Part shown: one piece after another, positions 23,045 through 34,806 of the stretch
Numbering within the stretch: position 1 is the first letter of the stretch
Layout of the letters: every line of letters begins with the position of its first letter
Assembly: GCA_022885665.1 (NCBI GenBank)
Contig: JAGQDJ010000052.1
Coordinates: 186,001 to 250,000 of the forward strand
Source: Triops longicaudatus
Lineage: Eukaryota > Arthropoda > Branchiopoda > Notostraca > Triopsidae
Direction: 5' to 3'
Length of the DNA: 64,000 nt
Program-made: the position numbers and the translations under genes
The notes under the pieces: model-generated
What the model saw: the letters and a program-made list of their open reading frames with translations, nothing else
Databases searched by the model: none
What the model was told of the DNA's origin: nothing

Positions 23045-26000
23045 TCACTCGAAATTGGACGTAAACATGTTCAAGTCCTCAAATGCATTGCTCGCCGCAG
23101 GGTCCAACATTTGCAGCATTTCCGAGAGCTCAGCCCCGCCTTGATGGGGATGAGGTGCGTGGCTGGATTGCACACTGGCGCCACCTGCATGGGGATGGGC
23201 GTGCGACGGGGACGGAGTCGGGTCTTGTGGAGAGGTTTGCCAGTGCCACATACCGGGGTTAGGGTGGCCTTGGGCGTGGCTTGGGTAAGGTGCGGTTCTA
23301 TTGCCGTTACTGCCACTGAGCTGGGTATAGGTAGGCCCCGCCCCTCCGCCTGGTGAACGTGTTGGACTGATACCTTCGTACGCGGCGTAGGCTTCTGTGG
23401 CTGCGGGTTGACGTAAATGCGTAGTACCCCATGCTGCCGCTGCTGCAGCGACAGCACCAGCGGTGGGTGTCGGGCTGGGTGTTTGTTTCGTGCCCAAACG
23501 AGGGTGCACGACGGGCGTGGCGTCACCAGGACCGGCCCCAGTCGCTTGTGGACTGTGGTAGGCCATCGGGGACGACGTGGTGGCGCTGGCAGTATCGTAT
23601 GCAGCGTAGACTTGTTGCGAACTGCTGCCAGGTCGAACCTGGACATCTGCAAATAAAGAAACAACGAATTTTTGGGAATTAGGACACTTCTTAGACTTGA
23701 CCAGATGTCCAGGGAATTACCTCCGGTCATGTGGGAGTTCATAATGGGTTGGTACATATCGCGTGATCGCTGGAGACTGTAATCCAAGCCCGGGGCGCTG
23801 GAAGGAGTACCGTAACCCATGTCGGGGTTGGCTGGTCCAGGTACAGCATTAGGTACTGTCCCCGCTTCGGAGGTAGCTGTCGCTTCCCCTCCGTGGTGCA
23901 TAGTTCTAATGGAAACGAGACACATGTTAGGGTAATGGAAAAGGATTGGTCGCAAAAACAACAAGTTTTGCTAGCGTTAGTCAACAACTCATTATGAATG
24001 CGAGTACATACTTGGCAGCTGTGTGGGTACAGACGATGTATTCCACGTCGTCCGTATAAGGATTGAGGAAAGCGAACGCAGAGGTCCGTAGCCAGAGCCA
24101 TTCCCGAGATTTGGATTGAAATCGATACATCACTGACATGACTTGTCCTTTTAACTTCAACACTGCCATTGGCGAAAAGAGAAAAATAAATGAGCAAATA
24201 ATGCAAATAATTCTGGGAGTAGGTTAAACCAATATAGTCGAACATTCACAAATCTGGAAAAGTTTCTAATTAATAAATGAATTAATACATTACCAAAATA
24301 TATAAACAAATACAGAAACTTATTTCCGACGAAAATTGGTAAATTAGAGGGATATTTTGTAGAGATAATACCAAGAGATTCTACGTTTAACCAGTACACA
24401 CATGCAAGACATTTTCCATGAACAAAAATGGATTTCCATTTTCACACCAAAACTTTATAATATTTAGGAAAAAATAAGTATTTCTTCCGAATAAAACTAC
24501 AGAAAAATTCCAAAAATAAAACATAAATATAATGATTTTACGTCTCTTTTCTTTACCTTGTTCGAAACTGTCTTTGACGTGGCTCTTGTCTTCAGGATGA
24601 CAATAATCAAAGAAACACTGATTTAACAACTCGGAAGGAGCGTAGTTCAAAAGGCTCATGACTCGCTGATCGACGAAAGAGAATTTGCCTTCGGGATTAT
24701 GGCGCGAAATGAACTCGGCGGCGGCAGTCGTATTGGATATATCACTACTACTAGGAGTGGAAGTCACTTGCAAGCGACCAATGGCAACTAAGCAACAATG
24801 GGATCCAGAATGGGACGCATCGTCATCCGGACCGCGGTCCAAAGGCACACCTAAACAATTTACAACACGTACAAATTATTAAAGCATTTCACATGTTCAA
24901 ACAAAGACTTCTCAATTGAAAATGTGATGCTAACACTAGCAACAAGCGCAGCGTTACTGTCTGAAATACGTATTTAGCTTCCTTCATACTCGTTTTTAAC
25001 GATGTAAATTCCACCTTTTTCCATGTCTTATATTGCCATTTCAAACATTACAATCTGCCCACACCATGTATTCCACGTTAAAATTCCTGTCCGAATCCCT
25101 AAAGAGTCACTTTCACCTGGATACTTTGCCGTTTCGACATAGTTTTCCTTCGAAGTCACCGAAGTTTGATAACTGCTGCAATAACTGTTCGCACTAAAAA
25201 CTAGATGACGGTTGATTTTGTAGATAAAATGACCATGGAAAAACGGACTGCATCCCTGAAACATTGCAACGGTGGTCATCAAAGTTGCCTACCGTACCAA
25301 AGTGGCAATTAAGCACTTCAGGCAATGAAATTTCGTCGCTTTTAAACGTATACTGCTATTCCAAAACTCGTGTTTTCAACGACATCATTAGGCAGCTGAC
25401 ACAAACTTTCATTAATTACGGAGCCGAAGTTAAAAAGGGGAAAAAGACTGGAAAATTTAAACTGTTGGTAGTTTCCAATTGTGGAGTTGAATTAAAAAAT
25501 CGAATAGCACTCTTCTCAAAATGGTACCTAGCTGGTTCCTATGTCTGACGAACACAAAATTTGGTGAAATATTATTAAAGATGCCGAAAGCAGACCTAAT
25601 ATTTAAAAAGCTAGTCAACTAACTTGTTAATGAGAAAGACTGTAACTACGCAACAGACAACTTTATACATGGACTCATTGAACGATTTCATAGCACATCT
25701 CTGGGCTAACGTTCCTTTTCAAAGTAAGTTAGCATTCTCCTCAACGTAAAAATCTTCAAATTGCAGCCAAAATGAGTATGCCTTCCATTTTTATTTTTTA
25801 AAGTTTAACAAAGAGAAGAGAAAAGGTACCTGAAGGAGGCCAATTCTTGATATACCCTGTGCAATGCACCACTGCATAATGGCGTCCATCGCGTGCGGCT
25901 CCTAAACTGTGTCTTTGGCGTAAACGATGAATCAAGGAATGCGAGCCTGACAGGGGATCAGAGGTGACGGAGCCGATTTGCATACGGCATATAAAGCCTC

Positions 26001-29000
26001 GTCGTGAACCCATACACAGCCTCATGGACGCTATAAAAAAGGTCAACGTTAACAAAAGACTGTACGACTTAAAACGGTTTTTTAAATGTTACATTGGTGG
26101 CCTTCTTTCTTAACCGTGCCGGTTTTGAGATCCAAGATCCTGCCCGAATTCTGGGGTTCTTGTGTAGACAACTGTTCCCTCACTTTGTCGACATCTTCGG
26201 GGTGCACGAAGTCATACATACATGAACCGAACCAGTCGCTCTATAAAAGGAAGAAAAATGAAAACGTTTATTTTATAATCAACGTTGAGCAAGTTGGATA
26301 TACCTGGCTGTGATTCAACACCGGGGTCACGGAGTCTGACACATAAATAATCCGACCGGTGTCGCAAGCTACTACAAAAAGAAAGCCATCTGCTGATTCC
26401 AGAATCAAATGCTTCAATTCCTGGTCCGTCAAGAAAGAAGGCTTGTATGATCCGTCAGTGCCCGGTTGGGTGGAGCCTAAAAAATGAGTAAAGAAAATTC
26501 CTTATAAATAACTTTTTTTATAAAAAATTAATAACTATTTTCTAAGTTATTTAGTTACTTAAGTTTTTAGAAGTTACAATCAATTATTTCCGTTTTAGGA
26601 TTTTTTTATAACGAAAAGGTTAAAAAATTTCCTAATTTTTGGACTTCCATTTTTCACAGAACGGAGCTTTTTAATGTACAAATACAATTTTTTTTTTACC
26701 TCGTAAAGCTTTCATATGCGCCACAGCCATCCTCAGAATCGTCAGCTTATCGGGTTTACGAGCCAGAGCCGAGCATGTAGGTACCATATCCGACAGTTCG
26801 GTAATATAGGCCGTCATCTTATTCCTCCGTCGGCGCTCAATCTCGCAATGGTTCTCCCTACCAATCCTTCATCAATCAAACCAAATCCATATTTCAGGCT
26901 CAGGAGGGATATATGTGCAAAAAAGCGCCCTCCTTTCTTTAATGGACCAACTCAAAGTAGCTAAAACCCCTTCGGTTACCAAATCAAAGTACCCATGCTA
27001 CCATTTTTTTCCCCCAAAAAAAGTGTAAAAAAATGCCCATTTTTATTACCAAGCCCTAAAGGGTCAAAGGTTAAGGTAGGTGTATGTATAAGTGGGTGGG
27101 GAATGTTAGTGTAGTACTCACAAAATGTGTTGGGCAGGTCGGCTGCTGGCCCAAAGGAAAAAGTGGGCGTGGTCATAGAAGAGAGAAAGAAAGACGAAAA
27201 AATGAACATAAAAAACGAGACAGTTGACCACTAAAACTAAGAGCAGCACAACTTGGGCAAATTGCACGAAACAGGAAGTCATCATACAGCATTCCCGCCA
27301 CCCCCCAGGCCGTGAAAAGTGCTAAATAACACTGAACTGTGTATTTGTTCAAAGACAAACAAACTCCCTCTTTTTCTTCTTCAAAAAATAAATAAATAAA
27401 ATAACGACCCAAGATTCAAGTAGCTAAAGCCTTTGCTATCACTAAGCAGTAACAACGTCGCTTGACATGACAAAATGCCGTTTAGTACCTGGCAAACCGC
27501 TCCTTGTCTTGCATGCTCTCGTCATCCATTCTGCCAAATTTCGAGCTGGCTCCGTCTTCGTCGTCCGATCTAGCGACACAGAACATAAAAATGTCGAACA
27601 AGTCACTAATTCCGTCACGTGTAACGGTGTAACTCGACACACAAGCGTACTGTATGACTTAAGTTCAAGGATTGTGAACCACTGGCTTATGGGTATCGCA
27701 CTGCTCATTACAACGACGGAAAACCTCTCCGCGCCCCTCGTATTTCGTTATACTCAGGCCGAAAAGCTTCCCTTTGAGCCCCGGTCAAAAAGATGAACCG
27801 ATAACTTGGAACGTTCCAAGCCACTCAGTGGACACCTTAAGCTCATTGCTCGGGCGAGCGGAAATCTGTCGACATGGCTACGCAATAGTGTCAAAAACAA
27901 CATTGGGTCAAGTTCGCTTCCCCCAGATAAAAATGGAATAGTTCTGTAATGCAAGTGTGCCTTCGCACTTGGACGCCAAACAGCTCCAGGCTAGGCCTTA
28001 ATGCCGACTCGAATTCGGCGAAATTTTTAAAAGGGGGACTCAAGTCTCATAAAGCCTCGAACAGTCTATGAACCTCAATTTATTGCCAACGACTTGACGC
28101 GATAAAAAAATCTTGAAGCTTCTTTACAAAAAATGAGGCTATCTATTATGAAGATAACGAACATATGGGTGTATTATTTTGTAAAATAAGCTTTAAAAAA
28201 ATAAAAAAGGATTTTTCTATATTAAAAAGACGACAATGAACACGTGGGTATGTGAAATGGCAAAATTACTGTAAAGCGGAGCGATCTTGTGGAACTAATG
28301 AAGCACTGCACAACGGGCGTTCAACTGACTGAAGAGGTTAAAAAAAGACAACACAAAACTCTTAAAGAACCACTTATGACGGACAAGAACGCAAAAAAAG
28401 GCGACTTACCCTAACGAGTCGTTCCTTCGCTTCTGCAAGTGGCGCGTATCCGAGCCTGTTCAAACGTGAAGTTCATTATTAATTAGGCAAAGTCTAGGGT
28501 CATTTCTGGGCCAAGCAAGATACAAGGCTCATTCCAGTTTTCTGAGGTAATGAATAATGCAAAGAAGCATAAGCTCCGTTAAGGGATGGCAAGAATGTGA
28601 GTGAAAAGTTGGATAGCAAGTAGAGGAGCCAAAATCTCTGTAAGACGCTGTAACAGCACCAGTAGACTTGGCTGAGGAAAAAAGTTTCGGAAACGTGCAA
28701 GTCAAAGATTGAAATCTTGGTTGTTTGCCGCCTTGGGCGTATCACGATCAACGCAATCAAGGTCCAGTTCGTCTCGTTAGTTAGCTTTAGAGAATCCTTT
28801 GTCTTCTATTCGGCTCCATTTTTTTCTAACAATGATTAATCCTTCCCGGAGGTTAAAGATGATAGGAAACTGAGATTACCTTAACTGCTTTTCTGTGTTG
28901 GATTTTTAAGCTTATTACATCTGACATTGCCTTTATGCTAGGCGCAGCGTTTTATCTTCGTTTGATGTTAACCTTCTTAAAGAAATATTTTATTGGTTAA

Positions 29001-29302
29001 CCATAATATCGACACCGTAATGACCAAGGGTGAATGACTTGAAAGCGTCGCCAACTTGTAGGAAAATGACGTCAAAAGAAAGGAAGAAGGTTAAAGGGTT
29101 AGAGGGAAAAGGGTTTAAGCACTTTTGAACCAGACGCATGGAATTAAGTTGCAATGCTTGTATTTAAGTTGAAAATATTGTAGCGTGCCTATTACATGGA
29201 TCAAACCTTGACGCAGAAGAATGAGCCTTGTGAAATACTAAAGTTATTTTCTGCCTTTGTAGTACCTGATAACTGATGCAGGCCCGTCAGATGAGGATCC
29301 AT
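23045..29302 (-). CDS. ARNT: ARNT / Tango bHLH-PAS transcription factor
   Basis: General class II partner of AHR, HIF-alpha, Single-minded and Trachealess in the nucleus. Exons: 29266-29302, 28410-28455, 27489-27569, 26700-26857, 26304-26476, 26093-26240, 25830-26030, 24557-24850, 24012-24162, 23721-23905, 23045-23646, for 691 residues, all phases matching. N-terminus MDPHLTGLHQLSGSD, a basic stretch (LQKRRND), and an acidic SDDEDGASSKFGRMDDESM. The bHLH at 54-108 carries RENHCEIERRRRNKMTAYIT and ARKPDKLTILRMAVAHMK. PAS-A includes VVACDTGRIIYVSDSV, SDWFGSCMYDFVHPEDVDK and MRLCMGSRRGFICRM. PAS-B includes RHNPEGKFSFVDQRVMSLLN and REWLWLRTSAFAFLNPYTDD. The Gly/Pro/His/Ala-rich C-terminus ends MLQMLDPAASNAFEDLNMFT-SNFE, as in Drosophila Tango, and separates it from Cycle/BMAL. 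The three short 5' exons were found by phase matching. A start at the internal MDDESM would give a shorter form. Confidence 0.95.
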
Positions 29303-30541
29303 GAGTGAAGACAGTTGTTGGGAACGAAATCAGGAGCTTGAAACCACTCTAGAGTCGTCCAGAAATGAACGTACACTAGTAAACTTGTTTTAAGTACTTA
29401 TAAAGTAAGACTATGGCACCGTTAAGTTAGGCTCAAAGGGTAACACAGCACAAGATATGTCAAGCAAGGGCAGCCATCTTGTTTGCGAACGCAAGGATAA
29501 AGGAAGAATAGAGGAAGAATGAAGGTGAATGGATGGAAGGGCATAGAGAACGGAAAGGAAGTCATGGGAAAGCCCCCTAACCCCGAAGGTGGGTGGGGGC
29601 GAGACGCTCGTGCACGAGAGGAGTTGCCTTTTACCTTCGCTTTACGATGGACTCGATTTACGATAGCTCTAAATACTGGAAATGAACGCCCAATTAATGT
29701 GCGATTTTGACATAAAAATACGATTGATTTTTACAGTGAATACAGTAGAAGCCCGCTTATCCGTCAGGTACTGAAATGACCTGAAATGACACTGAATAAT
29801 TCTATTAGTCGGAAAAAAATACGATATCTGGAATCTTACAACCTGTTCTTCGATAATACTAATTGCGAGAAAAAAAACAGGTTTCTGAAGAACAACATAG
29901 TTTTTTTATGAGTAATCATTTTGAGAGAATTATTTCGTAGCGCTGAAAATGAATAGGTAATTCATCGAAGGCCACTGGATACCAGACACTTTTTGGTATT
30001 AACTTTGGAAATGGCGGGAAAAATTTCGGGATAATTTCTTGAATACGATAAATACTTCGGGAGTAAAGTTCTCAAAAGTTAGTGGTAGATAGTTATCACT
30101 GATAAGAAATTTCCGCTTTACCACTGCCACTAATTGGTGGTATACAGTAGTATATACTCTGCAGTAGCTTATATTCTGTAGTTGTTTTCCCTAAAAAATG
30201 AGCTACTGAAACGTTGCTAACTGTATTTCTCTTGAACTTTGCTTTTATAGATATGAAAAAATGTACAGTTTCGCGTATATCACTTGTAAAACGGCACTGA
30301 TAATGATAAATGAGTAAAATTTAACATATAAAATTGTTTAGTTTTGTTCACGTCAATTGTATTTGCACAAATAGAAAAATGATAGTGTGACAGTTTTGGT
30401 ATTCCTCCAAAGCTATAAATGAAAAATGGGTACAGTTCAGGTAGTTTCATGATAAAATGACAAAACTATGATGCTCTTATATTACAAAACCAAAATGGGC
30501 CCCGGTAAAGGAAGTCAATACTTCTTAATATGGATAACTTC
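29303..30541. other. ARNT upstream region and RRM2 3' flank
   Basis: Both neighbours are on the minus strand, so this holds the ARNT promoter side and the RRM2 3' UTR. No exon is supported. A pogo/Tigger-like terminus lies at 29741-29765. The part 29870-30480 is AT-rich. Confidence 0.5.
29741..29850. repeat. pogo/Tigger-like terminal-repeat fossil
   Basis: The sequence begins TACAGTAGAAGCCCGCTTAT and continues CCGTCAGG, close to the classic pogo/Tigger terminus ACAGTAGAACC-C-GCTTATCCG. Further in, TATTAGTCGGA and GATATCTGG are in the same style. No transposase is seen and the far end was not located. Confidence 0.4.
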
Positions 30542-31993
30542 CTAGAAATCCGCGTCCAATGTAAAAACCTGGCTTTCGCGGCTCGCCATCACACCGCTCT
30601 TTTGGTATTCTCCTACTTTCTTCTCAAAAAAGTTGGTTTTGCCTTCTAAGGAAATGTTTTCCATAAAGTCAAAAGGGTTTTCGGAATTGTAAATCTTGGG
30701 GCATTGGAGTTCGACCAAGAGCCTATCTGCGACGAATTCAATGTACTGCCTCATCAAGTTGCAGTTCATGCCCAACATGGCTACCGGTAAAGCGTCGGTC
30801 AAGAATTCTTGCTCAATAAGCACAGCATCGCGGATGATTTGGGTGACGCGAGCGACAGAGGGCTTGTTGACCAAATGTTTGTACATGAGGCAGGCAAAAT
30901 CGCAATGCAAACCCTCGTCGCGTGAAATGAGCTCGTTGGAAAAGGTAAGACCGGGCATCAAACCTCGCTTCTTCAGCCAGAAGATAGAGGCAAACGAGCC
31001 GGAGAAGAAAATGCCCTCAACAGCCGCAAAAGCGACCACTCGCTCAGCGTAACCGGCTGTAGCGTCGGAAATCCATTTGAATGCCCAATCTGCCTTCTTC
31101 TTGACACAGGGAAGGGTTTCGATAGCTCGGAAGAGCATCTGTTTTTCCTCAGGAGATCGGATATAGGTGTCGATAAGAAGTGAATACATTTCGGAATGAA
31201 TGTTCTCCATAGCAATCTGGAAACCGTAGAAACAACGAGCTTCGGGAACCTGCACCTCTTGGGCGAATCGCTCAACCAAGTTTTCGTTGACAATGCCGTC
31301 CGAAGCGGCAAAAAAGGCCAAAACGTGACTGACGAAGTGCTTTTCTTCGGGTTTTAATTTCTCCCAGTCGCTCAAGTCCTAAATAAACAAGATACACTTA
31401 AAACCATATTTTCTAAAAATTATAGAATTTCGATACGTCCTCGCGTCCCTAGTAGCACAAAACGTTTTCAAGTGTCTTTAGAACGTCCTTAAAGCAATAT
31501 TTAAACGTCTTTCAAGAACTAGCAGTCTTTTATACTACTTTTTTTGGGGTACTTGAGGTATGATGTTACGTAATACAGAATGAGGTGCTATACCTTGGAT
31601 AGATCTACTTCCTCAGCAGTCCAGAAGGAAGCTTCAGCTTTCTTGTACATTTGCCATATGTCGTGGTATTTAATGGGGAAAAGAACGAAGCGATTGGGAT
31701 TTTCTTTCAACAAAGGTTCTTCTTCCATTAATTTCTTCGCGGCAGTTTTGAGTTCTGTTTTCTGAGACTTGGTGTCTTTATTGGACAACTCCCCCAATGG
31801 CAACTTTCCATTCTGCATTGCGCAAATATCCTATAAAAGTAATCGCAGATTAGTTATCTTTTTCAATAACTTAATAAGAACGATTAGAAGAACACACAGA
31901 AAAGAAAGACGGCGAACGAAGTACTGATGGTAACATTACCTGATTTTCCTTGTCGAAGATGGAAAGAGTGGACAAAGTCTGGGTAAGAGACAT
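30542..31993 (-). CDS. RRM2: Ribonucleotide reductase small subunit R2
   Basis: R2 holds the diiron-tyrosyl radical that ribonucleotide reductase needs to make deoxyribonucleotides; it acts in the cytosol with the large R1 subunit. Exons 31940-31993, 31594-31830 and 30542-31378 give 375 residues with phase 0 junctions. The N-terminus MSLTQTLSTLSIFDKENQ carries a KEN sequence at residues 15-17, in the place of the APC/C-Cdh1 KEN box of mammalian RRM2. Core motifs: RFVLFPIKYHDIWQMYKKAE, EKHFVSHVLAFFAASDGI (iron-ligand Asp), MENIHSEMYSLL (ligand Glu and His, radical Tyr), VEGIFFSGSFASIFW and ISRDEGLHCDFAC (remaining Glu and His ligands). The end FTLDADF is the tail that docks on R1. E2F-like sites lie 140-180 bases upstream of the start. 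No residue essential for the radical appears missing. Confidence 0.97.
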
Positions 31994-32135
31994 GTTTAAT
32001 TATAAAGTTAATATTGAAAGATAGTTAACACCAAAAAAGGTTGGGAGGAACACGTCCACTGTCAACGAAAACTAAGAAGAGATTGCACGGAATGAACAGC
32101 CAGCTAGACAGAAGAAAACGCGGCTCTTTACAGAA

Positions 32136-32171
32136 TTTCCGCGCCAATATTTAGACCCTGAGATTTCGCGC
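32136..32171. promoter_or_regulatory. E2F-like sites and CCAAT box upstream of RRM2
   Basis: TTTCGCGC at 32164-32171 is an exact match to the E2F consensus TTTSSCGC. TTTCCGCGCC at 32136-32145 is a near match and overlaps CCAAT at 32144-32148. They lie 143-178 bases before the RRM2 ATG. S-phase genes such as RRM2 are commonly controlled by E2F and CCAAT/NF-Y, so the placement fits. Binding itself is an inference. Confidence 0.55.
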
Positions 32172-34806
32172 GCACCCAAACTTCCAATGACAACTTTCCT
32201 TTCTTAGCTGGCCACCAATAGCGCTCTAGCTTCTAAAAATGTCCTAGGGAATGTACTGTTATATAAAACATCCGGCAACCCCACAGCTGCTAGGCAAGGT
32301 TGGAAGGTACTTACACCCCGCTACTTCCATCATCCACCCCCTTTTACCTCCCTCTCCTTCCTACTTTACAAAGTATCTGCGCGCCTAAAATACTTGTGGT
32401 ATTAAGGTCACTAAAGGGTGGATTATTAAGTTTATTGGGGTTAAAAACGAAAGGAAAAGGACACTGCAGCGTACAATAAACAAGCCCGTACTTGCCGACT
32501 GAAACTCACAGCGCTGTTTAGCAAGGTAAATTAACTCATCGAACCACGTGTATCTGTAAAACTGTTTTTGTTGTACTGTTTTAGCTTTGACATGCCTGTA
32601 TTAAATCAAAACTACCGAAGTCATTTATAATTAAGAAACCAAGTTTCCGTAACTCTTATAGTCTATTGAGGAATTATAGTCTATTAGGAATTTAAACCTT
32701 ATTGTTCCCTTAGCAGGCGGGGCCTATTTGTACGTCAACATTGAGTAGCCATTTTACTACGTCATCGGTGTCATTCCCCCACTTCCGAACGTTGGAAGCG
32801 GGGTGCTTAAAATAACTGAAGCACGTGCTCATGCGTTTCCATTATTCAAGGGAACGTAGAAGGGCGTCAACTGTTTTTGTCTTCACTTCTTATGCCGAAA
32901 TTGCAAAGCTGCTTTCAAGTATAACTTGTACTAGGTAAAAATAACGGAAAGTTTCGCGAAAAAACACGGTTGTGATCTAAAATTTATTTAAAAAGCGTGA
33001 TATCGTGACACGATTCAAGAGTCAAAGAAATAAAAAAGGGTTTCAACACATTACATAGTAACGAACGGCTATGTCATGCGTTAGTCTACTTAGCCCGAAA
33101 TGTGCGTCATACTTTGTATTGTCGTAAACAATACTCAGTCAAGAAAGTTTTCGATATAAATGACAACAAAAAACTCGCTCACGCTAATACTGCATAAAAA
33201 GTAGGAGGGTAAAAATCTGAGCTCTACTTTACCATGACATGCAATTTTGGTCTTAAATATAGCGTAATAGCGAAAAACATGATAAAACACGTATTTATCT
33301 GTTTTACGGACTTCTAAACTTGCCGAAAAACGCGGAATTCACGGTTTTCACACAATCGTTTTTTTCTCTAGTTCTAAGTATAACTTTGATAACGACATTA
33401 TTGATGTCTTAAGTATTTAAAATGTCTGAAGAAAGGATTTCGTATAGGCCTAGCACTCGTTTTCGAACAAGTTTTCCACGTAATCATTAGTAAATTAATG
33501 AAGTTGGTGGAAAGTACGGGATCTTAGCGGGGAAGACGACGAATACGCCTCCTAAGAAGGGGAGGGCGATGCTGTTTGATGATGTTCGAACAATGAACGC
33601 AAAACGCGGAAAAGATGTGGGCCGAGAGTTCTGACGTCAGTTACAAGCCACTCGGGGCTGTAAAAGTTCCATATAAGATGAGAATAAAAATCCACCGAGA
33701 TTTACCGACTTTAATATGTATAGAAAAAACTAACCGATCGTTGCTCGAAAACTTTTCCGAAGCAAGCTACTAAGAATAAAACGAAAGTATTTTTAGACAT
33801 TGAAGTTTTCATCGATTCACAGGAATTTTCACAAAATTAGCACCAAGGTCTCGCACTCTTTGCTTAACCGCGACATCAGCCAGAAAATTTCCTTTAGCAT
33901 GAAATAATATATACAAAAGTAAGGTTTAATTTATTTTAAAAAAGGAAAATAAATAAATACGAGTAAAAAAGAAAACTTCGTAATACATTTCGCAACGTCA
34001 TAATAAACCCAACCACGACTCAGGTAATCGAAATTGTGGTTTCAAAAATTCATGAATGCATTATAACTTCTCAAATATTGACTTGTTGCAAAACTAGTGA
34101 TTTATCAAAGGTAGAATTCTTAATACTTTTAAACGTTTTGAGTTAACATGTTAAAACTTAATCTTTTGAATCTCGTGTAATTTTTATTGGGTCAATTTTC
34201 TTGTACGACGTTTTAAAGCTTTTATATATTAAAAATCAGTCTTATCTGTTAGATACGGGAATGGATCACAACCGGATAATAGAAATAACTTATAAAATAA
34301 CGGTTACAATTCGTTAGAAAGGTCTTATAGATATAAGTCACTACCAGTGTACCTTAAAATAAATAATTAGAAAAATATTTATTTACATACAAAACCATAA
34401 TTTTCATTAGCTTCTCTATTTCAGTCACCTTTGTGCTGAAAAAATCTCTTAGTTTTTCAATCGTGACGTATTGTTTTTTTTTTTAGAAGGGAGTATTTTT
34501 TTCGTATTCTTATGTTTTACGTATTTTTATTTTTTACGAGTTTAGACTATGGTAAACGGTTAAAATATGTACTACATACGTTCTTCATAAGCTCTTCTCC
34601 CGAAAGAAGTACGTATCTTGGGCCGTTTCCGAGGCACTGTGCAAGTTCACGAAATTTAGATTCCAACACGTATGGTCGTTGCACTGGTATCTTTATGGGC
34701 AATTTTGCGCTATAGCACATGATCCTGTATATCTTTGAGACATTTAACTAATTAAATTTTCTCTGCAGATTTCGGCACCTGCAGCAGTACAAAGGAGAAC
34801 GCGTGC
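32172..34806. other. Intergenic between RRM2 and TRMT5
   Basis: About 2.6 kb between the divergent RRM2 and TRMT5 genes. No exon is supported. The right half, 33890-34500, is strongly AT-rich. A splice-acceptor-like CTCTGCAG ends at 34768, 38 bases before the TRMT5 ATG, suggesting a 5' UTR intron of TRMT5. Confidence 0.5.
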
